Shown in pieces: positions 10,418-21,550 of a DNA stretch of 27,719 nt (position 1 is the stretch's first letter; each line of letters opens with the position of its first letter). The notes beneath the pieces are model-generated. The model was given only the letters and a program-made list of their open reading frames with translations. It made no database searches and had not been told where the DNA came from. Source of the stretch: Pezizomycotina sp. ARF18 (lineage: Eukaryota; Ascomycota); contig AZLU01000035.1 in assembly GCA_002224055.1 (NCBI GenBank), forward strand, positions 1-27,719, read 5' to 3'. A program made the translations under genes and the position numbers.

Positions 10418-12089
10418 ATGGCGAGCTGCCGCGGAGCTTCTTCGTACCCTTCTACTCTTCCCAATGGCTCCCACGGCTCCAGCGACGATGACAGTAGCTC
10501 TCGACCCTCGACTGCGCTGCTCACAGCTATAGATTGCAGATCGCACGTGCACCTTGTCGTGGCTCCAACTCCCTCGCCGGCGCCCGGATAACCAAATCCA
10601 TCGAAGTCGGCGCTAAAGTCACCGTCGTATTCCCTCCGTCTGCCTTGCCCGCGCACTTCAGCGTTCAACGCCGCATCGACAACGGACGGCTACCTGGTTA
10701 GCTTCCGAGTTCCAAACTGAACACCTGACGACGTTAGTCGTGAAGAAGTAGACCGCGTTGTAGATACCGTTTTCGTCACGACTAGTTCACAAGGCGCAGC
10801 TGTGTCGAGCTTGTGCAGGCGGTTACGGATACCCGTGAACGTTTCCGATTCCGCCGCGCTGTCGACTTCACGCTGCTGCGACGCACACGGACGGACCGCT
10901 GCAGATCGGCGTCACGACGTCGGGTAGGGGCTGCAAGCTCAGTAGCCGCATAAAGAGGGAGGTCGCCGGAGCTTTGCCGAGTAATCTAGGTAATGCAGTT
11001 GAGACGCTGGAAGGCTGAGGAGGAGGATATGGAGGAAGATCACAGAATTACTGCGCAAGTGAATAACGACAACGACGACGACGATTCATCTGAGCAGAGC
11101 AGCGATTTTAATGCGCTCGTCACCCCGGAGGACGCCGAGGCGGCTAAGACGAGGAGAATCAGGTGGCTATCGCAGATATGCGAGTATTGGCCGCTCTCGA
11201 AGCTCTGTGACCTCGCAGAGAACGATGTAGACGCTATCCTGAAAGACTACGTGAGCGAGAAGGAAGCTCCTTTGGCTTCTTCTTGGAAACTGTAGAGAAC
11301 GGTGACACTGTTTTGGTATCGAAACCTGGAAAGATCTCGCTGGTCGGCTCCGGTCCGGGAAATCCGGATCTTCTGACTATTGCCTCTTTGAAAAGCGATA
11401 CAATCCGCCGAACTAGTACTAGCGGACAAGCTCGTCCCGTCACCAGTACTAGACCTCGTACCGCGCCGAGCAGAGGTTGTCATCGCACGCAAGTTTCCCG
11501 GCAACGCGGATAAAGCTCAGGAAGAGCTCATGGAGACCGGTCTGGCCGCTTTAAAGCGGGGTTAAACGTCGTCCGCATAAAACAAGGGGATCCGTACGTC
11601 TACGGCCGAGGCGCCGAGGAGTTTGATTTTTTCCAAAGGCACGGATACGTTCCTACGGTTTTACCGGGGATAACGTCCGCGCTGTCTGCGCCGATGTTTG
11701 CGGCTATACCGCCGACGCACAGGTCCGTCGCGGATCAGGTGCTGATCTGCACGGGTACGGGCAGGAAGGGAGCAGCGCCGGAGATACCGGAGTACGTCAA
11801 GTCGAGGACCTATGTTTTCCTGATGGCGTTGCACAGGTTGAACAACCTAGTGAAATCGTTGGTAGAAGGGGACGAGAATAAAAATAAAAAGTGGCCGGGA
11901 GATGTGCCGTGTGCGGTCATTGAGCGCGCGAGTTGTCCTGATCAGAGGGTTATAAGGACCGACCTACGGTACGTCTCCAGTGCTGTTGAGGAGCTAGGAA
12001 GCAGGCCACCCGGCTTGCTAATTATTGGGTGGGCATGTAATGTGCTCAAAAAGTCGGATGAGAAATGGACTGTTGAGGAAGGGCTATAA
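10418..12089 (+). CDS. MET1: Siroheme synthase MET1: precorrin-2 dehydrogenase-like domain fused to uroporphyrinogen-III C-methyltransferase, frameshifted
   Basis: Makes precorrin-2 from uroporphyrinogen III using S-adenosylmethionine, en route to siroheme, the cofactor of sulfite and nitrite reductases. The start ATG at 10418 gives MASCRGASS followed by a Ser/Asp-rich linker. The N-terminal nucleotide-binding domain reads HVHLVVGSNSLAGARITKS then EVGAKVTVVFP, with PLQIGVTTSGRGCKLSSRIK further on (about 10860-10950). A linker helix block, WLSQICEYWPLSKLCDL (about 11161-11215), precedes the methyltransferase domain. That domain shows ISLVGSGPGNPDLLT (11335), ADKLVPSPVLDLVPRRAEVV, IKQGDPYVYGRGAEEF, LPGITSALSAP, IPPTHRSVADQ and LICTGTGRKG. 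The end PPGLLIIGWACNVL precedes the TAA at 12087-12089. The length, near 555 codons, fits fungal homologues, and no intron is needed. Frame breaks lie near 10559, 10690, 10730, 10875, 10998, 11275, 11395 (extra A) and 11562. It is tail-to-tail with the aldolase gene. Confidence 0.92.
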
Positions 12090-12348
12090 GGTGGTTTACA
12101 GTAGCCTTTTCTTTTTTTTTTGGTGCATTTTTTTTTTATTTGTATCACCATGGTGAAGATAACTCTAGCATTTTTTATGTACAATAGCGTTGAGCTTTGG
12201 TAGCTTATATCCCAAGGCTGGTTTCTTATTCCATTCCCTCTCTGGTTACGATAGTTTTAGACTCCTCGCATAGCATAGATCTTGTTCCTTCTTCTCATTC
12301 AAGTGCTCCCACGAAATTAGAAAAAGTGACGCAAACAGAAACTTTTTT
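12090..12348. other. Convergent 3' spacer between MET1 and aldolase
   Basis: About 260 bp holding both 3' UTRs, with T-rich tracts near 12110-12140 and an A/T-rich stretch that could serve polyadenylation on either strand. No gene. Confidence 0.5.
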
Positions 12349-13649
12349 TTAATATCCCGTTCCTTCCTTGTTTTCCATGATCGCAACCCCCGCCGACGCT
12401 CCGATACGATGTGCTCCAGCTTTGAGCATAGCTGCGCATTGCTACATTTGAGAGAAAAAAATCGGGTTTAGTATAAATCCTCAAAACGCTACCAAAATAT
12501 TTGTATTTAGACTAAAAAATAGACCTACTCGAACGTCCGTATCCCTGCCGAAGCCTTAACCTTAACCTTCCCTTCCTTATGTTCCACAGCCCTCCTCATC
12601 AGCTTAATATCCTCCGCCGTCGCGCCGCCACCGTGAAGCCCGTGCACGTCTTTACGAACTTCGCGCCGGCTTCGGCGGCAATGTAGCACGCCGCCACTTT
12701 TTCCTCGTCCGTCAGCAGCGCCGTCTCGATGATCACTTTCACGAGCACGCCCGAACCCGCCGCGGCTACGACGGCCGATATGTCCTGCAGCACGTGCGCG
12801 TAGTCCGGGCTTTTAAGTGGCCGATGGATATGACCATGTCGACCTCACCGGCGCCGTCGGCGACGGCTGTGTTCGCCTCGAACGCTTTGACGGCGGTCGT
12901 GTTCGCGCCTAGCGGGAAGCCGACGACGGCGCAGGCTACAGGAGGGTTCGGGAGGGATGTGGCGGTGAGGTCCCGCTCGAAGTACTTTGTGACTTGCTTG
13001 ATGTGGACTGCATTTACACAACAGGACTGGCATTAAAAGGAATTGAGATTGAGGTGTTAGCTGATACTATTCTTTTAAAATTTCAAAGAGAAAGGAAAAT
13101 ATTCGTGAAAGTGATAGTTATTATGATCATTGAAAGCTGTCGTGTGCTCGAAAAACGTGGGGCTTGGCGATCGCGGGTTTGTCCGTAGATGCTTTCAACC
13201 CCGCAAAATCCAAGAGTTTTGTTGTTTTCCGCTCAATGCAATTCAATCGTGTGACAGGGTAAATTGCGCCTTGGGAGCTCCCAAAGAGAATATCCACTGC
13301 AAAAAAAAAAAAAAAAAAAAAAAAAAATTAAAGGCCGAGCTCCCTTCATTACCTTGAAACCAAATTTCACCGCCTCCTCGCATATCTTCTTGATCTGTTC
13401 CGGCTTCGCGTCCGGCTTGAGCAGCGTGTGGTCTATCGTCGCGGCAAACTCCGGTCCCGGTTTCCCGCCGTCGAGCTTGAGAGCCGCAATCCGCTCGTCT
13501 TCTTCCTTCTGCAAAGAAGTCGGCATGGATTGGTTCATCCCGCGGTTCAAGATCTTGTCTACGTGCGCCTCGACGGCGTACGTCAGGTCCGTGCTCAGGG
13601 CCGGAGATTTTATAGACGTCATGGTGTTCGTTCGGCGGTGGACCGACAT
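12349..13649 (-). CDS. deoC: Deoxyribose-phosphate aldolase, three exons, frameshifted
   Basis: Class I aldolase cleaving 2-deoxyribose-5-phosphate to glyceraldehyde-3-phosphate and acetaldehyde (deoxynucleoside catabolism). Exon 1 (13649-13353) starts [12 protein letters not shown] and contains [19 protein letters not shown] and EEAVKFGFK. Exon 2 (13026-12539) continues [12 protein letters not shown] and has [20 protein letters not shown], the Schiff-base lysine in [23 protein letters not shown] and [10 protein letters not shown] with the second active-site lysine. Exon 3 (12441-12349) supplies [19 protein letters not shown] and stop TAA. The introns are 13027-13352, which carries a T run on the coding strand just after the donor, and 12442-12538. 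Ignoring the last intron would end the protein at a false TAG (12535-12537) and lose the phosphate-binding C-terminus. Single-base breaks lie near 12436, 12636 and 12811. KTCTGF differs from the bacterial KTSTG form. Length is about 290 residues. Confidence 0.92.
13302..13327 (-). repeat. A26/T26 homopolymer in aldolase intron 1
   Basis: A 26-base A run on the + strand, read as T26 in the transcript, beginning 25 bases after the 5' splice site of the aldolase intron 13027-13352. Its true length is unlikely to be exact in the assembly. Confidence 0.85.
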
Positions 13650-14891
13650 TTGTTTCCTCTTCTTTTTGTTTTGTTAAGGGAATACGGGATTGAAGCTAGC
13701 GGGATCGTAAGGAAAGAAGGCCGGAAAGGATCGTAGTAAGGAATATGCTTCGAGACGGAAGAATGACGCTGTAAAATATTGTTACAATTCGATATATTCC
13801 ATGAAAAGAATTAGTAAAGTTATGACAGGACTCGTGGTCAAGGATGAAGGAACGAAATGGTGTTTGATTCTATAAACCTCGGGGCTGGGCGAAAGGAGGA
13901 CATATATACTCTATTTATATCCTATACACAGAGTATCGTAAATTTGTTAATCATGTGCAACGCAAACCTCCTTGTCTTGTAAATTTTGTGGAGTGAGCCG
14001 AAGTCCGGAAGTGGGCAGCGTTACAAAAAGGTGAGACAGGATGGGCAACTGCCAATGGAAGGTCTGGAATTTTCTTTCGTAGCCGGCAGTAACACACTTC
14101 CTTTCCATCCTAGCCGTGGCCTAAAAGGTAAGGCAAAACAAGGCAAAGGAGAAGAAGCAAAAACGGCCAGTGTATACGTTTATATATATATTATATATAA
14201 GATCATAAACATGATTATGTTTTGACGGTGAAGGTCGTTCATAAATCGAGGTACCTACCTACTTACGTAGTAGGTAGATAGCTGTTAAGTGAGTACATAT
14301 TTCCTTTCATATACCTAACGATATACGGATTTTAAGATTGTATAAATTGACAAAAGATTTCGTAAAACGAAGAATGATTCATGCCAGTATTTCCCCGACT
14401 TGTGTGTATGAACATCCTGCTCTAGCTAAAAGGGTACTTGTAAAGTACAATCGCAGAAGACGAGAGGTCACTACAAAATAAAGAATCAAAAAAGGAGAGT
14501 GAAGTAAAAAAAAGGCAAAAAAAAAAAGAAAAAAAAAAAAAGCTTTTCAGGACGGAGCATGCATACAATTGTGGTTATACCGTTAAGAATGATAATAAGT
14601 GTCAAGAAGACTTGTGCAATTTGATCTTCTCGAACAAATTTCGAACAATTTCGATAATAATAGGGATAAGTTCGTCTACTGAAGCGTGGACGAAACCCAA
14701 GGAAGAAAATTGAGAATGAAAAAAAGCTGAATCAAGTAAGAACAAGCTCCTATTTCGCCAAATCCATATGTAGGATGTATCAAAGCCCAATTAAAAGTAA
14801 ACCGAGAAGAAAGGAAAAGAAAAGATGAGAAGAAGATAACTAAACAAAAGAAAGGGAAGCATTGAAATAGTCAAAAGAGATTAAGATAACT
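13650..14891. other. Spacer between aldolase start and otubain end
   Basis: 1.2 kb holding the aldolase promoter and the otubain 3' flank. It includes a short TA repeat near 14180-14200, A-rich tracts near 14505-14540 and a compact inverted repeat at 14255-14277. No recognisable gene. Confidence 0.5.
14255..14277. repeat. Perfect 8-bp inverted repeat (hairpin candidate)
   Basis: Arms CTACCTAC (14255-14262) and GTAGGTAG (14270-14277) flank the 7-base loop TTACGTA. It sits in the aldolase upstream region and could be a palindromic factor site or a chance structure. Confidence 0.5.
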
Positions 14892-16942
14892 CTAACGACA
14901 TTTAATCTTATGGTGAATAGATTTCCGGTTGGAAGTTCTCGTTCTGGAAGTGGCTGGTATTGTTATGAGAGTTCTGGGAGCTTGGAGGCGGAAGTTGACT
15001 CCCTGCATTGCCTTGAACTGAAAGACCGATGGGCGGAAGTTGGATGGCATTTCATCGATCACCGGATTCTTCTTTAGAACGGTTCGCGGTAGCGTCTCTG
15101 ACCACGAAAGCTCCGTCAGGGTTTCAGGAACGTCTAGTTGTGCTGAAATGTTCATGGTTTTGAATCTGCCACCCGTCTCAGAGAATATATCGCAAAAAGC
15201 CCGCGTTTGATCTATTTCCAAGGTCTGGGCCAATCCGACGGTCAATGGCGGCATATCGAAGGTAGAAGGATCTTGCTTAACCGACACGGGTGGCTTGTCC
15301 ATGTCTCCGTTCTTGTAAATCAAATCGTAGTGACCACTTTGTTGAGAACGAGTGTTAGTAAAATGACCTAAAACTACCTTTAAGGCGACAGACTATGGGA
15401 TACGTACGCCTATAAAGTAGTCTAATGGTCGGAACATCATCCTTAGACTTTCCTTCGACAGGCTTTTCGAAGCGGTGAATGTTAACTTCTTCCCCTTCGC
15501 TCCTGTCCAGATAGAAAATTTCTACAGCAAACCCGGCGGGAAGAATAAGACACTCGATCAAGGCATTCACGCTGATGTGATCGATTTCTGCTCCATAAGG
15601 TTCAACATTCTTCGAGCAATAATCATCGACAGTAGTGTCGAGGAAAGGCGCGTATTGGTCTGGCGTCGTTTTCATCCACGAGCTCGTAAGAAGCTGAAGA
15701 ACAGCGAGTCATTAGATCTTTAATCTCTAGGGTGGGTCTCTCTCTTTGGGACCGGAGGTGGTAAATACCTTAGCGTGAGTGACAATTGCGTCCGATTGTT
15801 CCTGGTTGGTGAAGATGTCGAGAATAGGCTTGTCATCATAAGCACCTCCGCATGACAGAGCAGATGAGATTACTGCGAAGACTTGTATGGTTTCTTCTAC
15901 AAAATCTTCGTATAGAAACTCCTGATACCCCACGCCTTGCATGACGCTGTTGAGGGCCGCGATTCTTTGCCTCTCACTTGCTACAAACTGTGGTCTCCAC
16001 TTCTCAAAACAAGCTCAAGATATCCGAATGCAAGGGCTAGGGCAGGGTAAAGGTCAGCATTCAGACAAGGAATAGCTGGTGAGCCCATCATCTTCATATG
16101 ATGGAATAATCTCGATGAAAAAGCTAGTCTTACCTCTCCAACCGCAGTTTCCATCACCTCTAACATGGCGATAGTGAGAATACTTAGGAGTTAAAGCCTG
16201 TAATGAACATAAGCTCCTGGTTAGTTTCGTGCGCAAGGTGAAGAAAGGGGAAGTCTCGTAGGAAGTGAGCTTGCCTACCCTTGTTTGCGGATAAAAGCTT
16301 GATCTGCGCCAGCATATTGCTCTTCGATAGCTTTGCTGGACTGCAGCGGTCCAACGAGTGGGCCCTATTTGCACCGTTAGTTTGAAAGCCCCCCCTTTTT
16401 ATTCTGTAATTTAACTTTGAAGTCTAGGGGATCCGTGAAAGGGAAGTTTTATGTAATGAGAGTATCTCCTGCAACATGAAGATTCGCAGATAGCTGAAAC
16501 ACTTCTTTTACATAATTCTGCTTTATAATGCGGCAGTCTTGTCGCGAATGATTTCTCTGTACATGACGGTTAAAGGAAATTTGAGAACTTGACTTACAGT
16601 CACTTCTGGCTGATAGTCTTGAGAGAGCTTCTCGAGCGTTGATAACGTTTCTGCACTTGCAGGGGGAGCTGGTTCTGAGGTAATGGGTGAAACCTCGCTC
16701 GCTCGAACATTATCATCTTCCGCCATGGTGATATCTGGCAGGATGGGATAGGCTTGGGATGGTAATATCCAAGACTTTGCGAGTAGTGGCTGTTGCTGCA
16801 GATAATCAAAGTAGTTGAAGTTTAGGTAGTCAGTCGGGTAATATTTCATTTCGGCGTTGTCGCAACAGGCGCCATATTGGCCGTGGCATGGGAGGATTGG
16901 AGTGGGATATTGGTAGAAAAATGAGTCTACGGTTTGGAACAT
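14892..16942 (-). CDS. Otubain-family deubiquitinase (peptidase C65), six exons, frameshifted
   Basis: Cysteine protease that removes or edits ubiquitin chains. Exons from splice sites: 16942-16598, 16364-16279, 16197-16134, 16036-15779, 15693-15408 and 15336-14892. Exon 1 encodes a Tyr/Pro/Gln-rich extension and ends at DYQPEVT. Exon 2 gives GPLVGPLQSSKAIEEQYA then ADQAFIRK. Exon 3 has YSHYRHVRGDGNCGWR with the catalytic Asp and Cys. Exon 4 has ALAFGYLEL, a KWRPQFVASERQRI helix and EFLYEDF. Exon 5 has LLTSSWMKTTPDQYAPFL, VEPYGAEIDHISVNAL and the YLDRSEGEEVN strand. Exon 6 opens with GHYDLIYKNGD, carrying the catalytic His, and a tail of about 130 residues follows. Breaks lie near 16279, 16013 (T run) and 15408 (C run). 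A second in-frame ATG at 16726-16724 sits in CACCATGG and is an alternative start. Corrected length is about 490 residues. Confidence 0.9.
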
Positions 16943-17990
16943 GATTGGGAGGGGGTTCTAGTTTTAAAAGGCAGTGGTAGGGAATGGCAGAATGGTGGTG
17001 AATTTGCAAATGCACAAATGATGTGCAGCGGATGATGACACTGAGAGCGATGATATCAAATATCTCTTCTCCTTGAGAGTCTTTTATGATGGTATATACG
17101 GGTGATGTGTATTATATAGATTTCGAGTGCAAGTGTTCTTGTGCTACTGGCACCAGTTTTTTGAGGGTAGATATTATACAGGTGCGAATTGAATGGTAAG
17201 TTATATCCTTCTCACCTATGGTATTTTAGGACCCCTGGAAGAGCGACGAGGATGGACGTCTTATATAACCTTGGACCCGGAACATTTTTTGTTCAACGTC
17301 AGCAAGATTGCATAATTTTTCACTCTTTCTAACGACAAGGTAGAACACCTCATTTCCTTTACGAACAAGAGAGAAAGAGTCCGGGTCGCCAGTGCGTAGC
17401 GGTGGAAATTACTTCAAGGACTTAAGAGGATGTTTTTGGAAGTAACACGGGAAGAAGAGGACCTCTCAGCAGTAGTAGCAATACAGAAACCCTGTTCCCT
17501 ACATGTCTGCACCTAGACGTACCTTTTTTTTTCTTTTCTTTTCTTTCTTTCTTTTTGCTTCTTGCTTCTCTTTCCTTTTTTTTTTCCCCTCCCGTTTCTC
17601 CGCTCCTGAAGGAAGAAGGAAGCGGAGCAGTAAATCCCGAGAATGTAGGTATGCGTGGAGGATGATGAGCTGGTTGCTCTGCTGTTGCTGCTGCTGTCCT
17701 TTCGATGCTGATGTCGTCGTCGTCGTGGTTGTTTGTTTCAAGACAAACCTGGTACCGAGGGACGAGGGGACGACGTTCTGGAAGCCAAACTACTGCACAC
17801 TAACTCCGGGGAAGTAAACAGTAACAGGCAAAGGTGAACTTTTTTCTTTTTTCTTTTTTTTTTTTCTTTTTCTTTCTTTTACTATTGGAGAATTCTATAT
17901 ATATCCAAGGAACAGTACTTCGAAAAATGCAGGTTTTGGAGAAGTCAATGTACTGAATACCTGAACAGCTGTCTTCCTCTCTCCCTCTCC

Positions 17991-17992
<2 letters not shown>

Positions 17993-18049
<57 letters not shown>
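17993..18049. repeat. TC dinucleotide microsatellite
   Basis: About 28 uninterrupted TC units, preceded by imperfect CTCTCC repeats from about 17974. The opposite strand reads as an Arg-Glu repeat, which is an artefact. Confidence 0.95.
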
Positions 18050-18051
<2 letters not shown>

Positions 18052-21000
18052 TTTTATCTCGTGAAGTGATAGAATGAATCAATATGTGAGTTGAAATATG
18101 AAACGAGGATTGCTTGTTGAATACTGATAGGTCTCTTCTTTTCTTCCAGCTGCACAAGAAATAGATAGAGCAAGAACAGAATACTCAGCAAAGAGAATAC
18201 CAAGTAGTCAAAACAACAGTAAGGTAAGCATGTAAGTATACTTTGTTTTTGATAGTGGGGTTGAGGATGAAGCATGTAGCTTGATTTTAATGCTTAGAGG
18301 CAGGAACAAGACTGTCGGCTACCCGCCCCTCCGCCATTCAAAAACAACTTAGTACGTTACTTTTACCTAGTTAGACAGACCTTGACCTTACCTCTTTTTT
18401 TTTTTTTTTTTTGGCCGGTGCCATTTCTTTCTTTTCCCCTAGCGCTAGCCCTTTTTCTTTTTTTTTTTTTCTTTTTTCTTTTTTCCTTTCCTTTTCTTTC
18501 TTTTTCTCTTTCTTTCTTTCTTTCTTACTTTCCTTTTTTTTTTTTTATTAATAATAATAATTTACTCAAGTATTTATTGATTTATTTATTTTATTTTTAT
18601 TCAGATGCTCCCTCGCCTATTATCCCATTTCAAGGCGGATTGTCGCAGTTGGGAAGAAGAAGAAAAGAAAAAGAAAGAAAACTTCCAAGCTAAGGTAGTT
18701 AGGACTGCTAGCTGCTTTGCTGCTTTGCAATCTTCTACTCTCCTCCCATTACAGTTCCGTTTTTCTCCATTTTCTTTTCACCCTTAAAAAATTTTTTTCT
18801 TCCACCCCCCATTCTGCTATCCTCCTGCATTGACTAACCACGTCAATTGCTTTCCCTCTAGTTGCAGCCTCAATTTTTCCTTTCTCTTTTCAAAGAAGAA
18901 CCATCATGACCTTTTGGTATAAGCTGCTAGTTTAAGTATACAATATCTTTGTATCTTTTTTCCTTTTGCTGGCTCCTCTGAACCAATAGGAGCCGCCGTT
19001 AGTGTACGCACATTACATTGTTCTCTTGTTTGTTTCTTTTCCTTTAAGATGACCTGTCCAATCGCGCGGAGCACTATCGTGAGAAACGGACAGCAAAGAA
19101 CCAGATCATATGACACCAGAAAAAAAATTTTTTTTTTTACAGAAGCGCAGAACCATATCCACTGAACTTCGGGACCTCCATACACCGAGTTCCTTCTCCT
19201 CCTATTGCCGATATCTATTAGCTACTGCGCCTTCACAATTACGATATACAAAAAAGATACTTCTGCGGCTCCCTTCTCCTCGAGCTCGCCTACCACAGCT
19301 GATTGAACGGAAGAGTAAGAATATTTTAGTTATTGTTGGTTGGGTAGTTGCACTGACCTTTTTTTTTTTTTTTTCTTAGCCTAGCTCGCTGGAAAAAGCC
19401 CGCGGGAACTGGCAGCAGATTCCTAGCTTCCTTGGAAGGCGTTATATTTCGCAACAGGATGCCCGAACAGGTTTAACATATCTGTGAATCTGGGTTGGGG
19501 GGACCGTTAACTCTACTTTTTGTTGCACAGGTTCTGTTTTTTCCGCAGTGACCAGACTGAAATCATGAGCAAGCAAAAAAGTTGGCAGACAGGGAAAGTA
19601 GGAGAGAGGGAAAGATATGAGCACTATAGATAAGAGGTATAGGCAAAGCGACAGTCGGCGCAACAGCTACAAGAGGACCAAGGAGCAATTTATCGGGGGA
19701 AAGCACCGGCTTTTTCCACACAATACTTGCTTGAACAACTTTTTAACAAGCTGGGGTACTGCTTCACAGAGCAGGTACCAAGCTGGTGGACCTCACGGTG
19801 CAAAAAGAAAGAAAAAAAATACACAGAACACAAAATAGGTTACTGGAATTACAAATGGTACCTGACGATGCTGAGCCGAGTGTTCAACTTGCATGATAAT
19901 CTGCACATGCAGGTCTGTGCTGTTTTTAACGGATTGCAATCTCGATTCATTTTAAACAGCAGTGTTACTATATCGATGGTATGACACTCACTAACTGGCA
20001 TCTCTTTTTAGAGTCAGCCTTCCTTTCCCACATGCATTGTTTCTGAATCAGGCCCTGTTTGGGGACGGTCTAGCCACGTCAACTTCTCAACCTACCTTTC
20101 CGAGCCATCGAACCGCCTATAGGGAGACAGATGCCGAGGAGAGCCCGAGACGATGTCGTGGTTACCTGCGGTTCTGGGAACTCATTGGGAAAAGCGGATC
20201 GTATCGCCGTAGTGAACCTCAGTTCCTTGAATTCTGCAAGCAAAGAGTTAGCATGGCCGGGCCGTGTAGGCTCTTCTGCAATGGCCCGCGTCTAACTCTT
20301 CACTGACGCCACGTGTACGAATGACTGACGCTGAAAGGTGACTATGATTGGACTTCCGTTGGACAACATTTTGCTGCAGATATATAGCCCCGACGATGAG
20401 ATTAAGTTTCCAGCCTTGTCGGAAGTATTAACGGCGGCTGACGCGTGATATCTAGCGTTTGTTACTAAATAAATCTTAGCAGGCAATTTAAGAAAAAGAA
20501 AAAGGGAAAAAAATCAAGAATTACATGTACTACCAGCATTGCCAATGCTGAGCAGGGACACTTCTTTTGCCTTTTGTTTCCCCTTTTCCGCCTTGCGCTA
20601 CAAGGCAGAATGGGCACAATGGCCAAATCATCTTGCACTTTGCCTAATGACATAAAGGTTTTGGCTCCGGCCGGCGCCGTTCCCGAAGCTATGGCAAGCG
20701 AGGCCATTCACCTGGTTTCTTCAAGAGGCCTGTACGGAGCTCTCTCCTTTTGCCGATAACCAGTCATCCGTTGAAAGTTTGAGTTCTTGTTATTGCAACT
20801 TCGAGTATACAGAAGTCAGCTGGTCGACTTCCTTCCCGCTCATATTACGCAAGTTCTCTTTGAAGCAGTAGCAATACGAAAAAAATCACCATTTCAATTC
20901 TCCTCGAAATTCTTCTGAAGAAATGAGAAAGCGGTCATTGCATAGCTTTGGAGGCCCTAGAAAGTATGTTGATACTTGATTACTTTCGCCATCCAAGTGG

Positions 21001-21510
21001 CCTCGAGACATGTCTTGACGAAAACAAGTACGGGCGAACCGCCAATGTTTTAAACTCAAAATCTTGTCTTTTTTTTGAAATTTGTTTAATTTTTATTGAT
21101 ATTTTGCCTCTCAGTCGGCACTTTTGGCAGGTTTTTGATATATATCGCGCTATATACTCATTAGCCCTTCAGCTGAAATTTGTTTTTGTACGACTTTGGC
21201 TTTTTGTCTCAAGGCTTTTTTTTTTCTACCATCAATAATCTCATTTCAAGTTGTGCCTTGTGGAGGTCACGATGTACGATCAAGAGTGAACGCCACCCCG
21301 TTTCAAAAGATCAAAAGTCAACAATTATAGAGAAGAATACCTCAGTAAAGAAATAAGAACCGCCCGGTTATTACAAGGTAGATATATCTGGTAACACCAT
21401 GCAATGCACTACCGGTTCAAAAAGTCCAAACTCGAGCTCCATGCAGGTCTGGTCATGTTTTAAGAGTTCATAAAAAAGAAACGTAATCTGCCATCTTGCA
21501 GGTCCAATAT

Positions 21511-21514
<4 letters not shown>

Positions 21515-21548
<34 letters not shown>
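21515..21548. repeat. A34 homopolymer
   Basis: Thirty-four consecutive A, the longest homopolymer in the window, about 350 bp beyond the CSN2 stop. It could be a slippage tract or the tail of a retroposed sequence; no target-site duplication could be confirmed by eye. Confidence 0.9.

Positions 21549-21550
<2 letters not shown>

Noticed and set aside
13264-13677. Plus-strand frames across 13.26-13.74 kb
   Set aside because: Antisense shadows of aldolase exon 1 and its intron homopolymer.
17499-17741. Minus-strand Lys/Thr-rich frame
   Set aside because: Derived from polypyrimidine and trinucleotide simple repeats; it has no motif.
17945-18157. Minus-strand frame with Arg-Glu repeats, like an RE splicing domain
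   Set aside because: It is the direct translation of the TC microsatellite.
18382-18693. Open frame with Phe-rich hydrophobic sequence
   Set aside because: It is a translation of polypyrimidine and T runs rather than a membrane protein.
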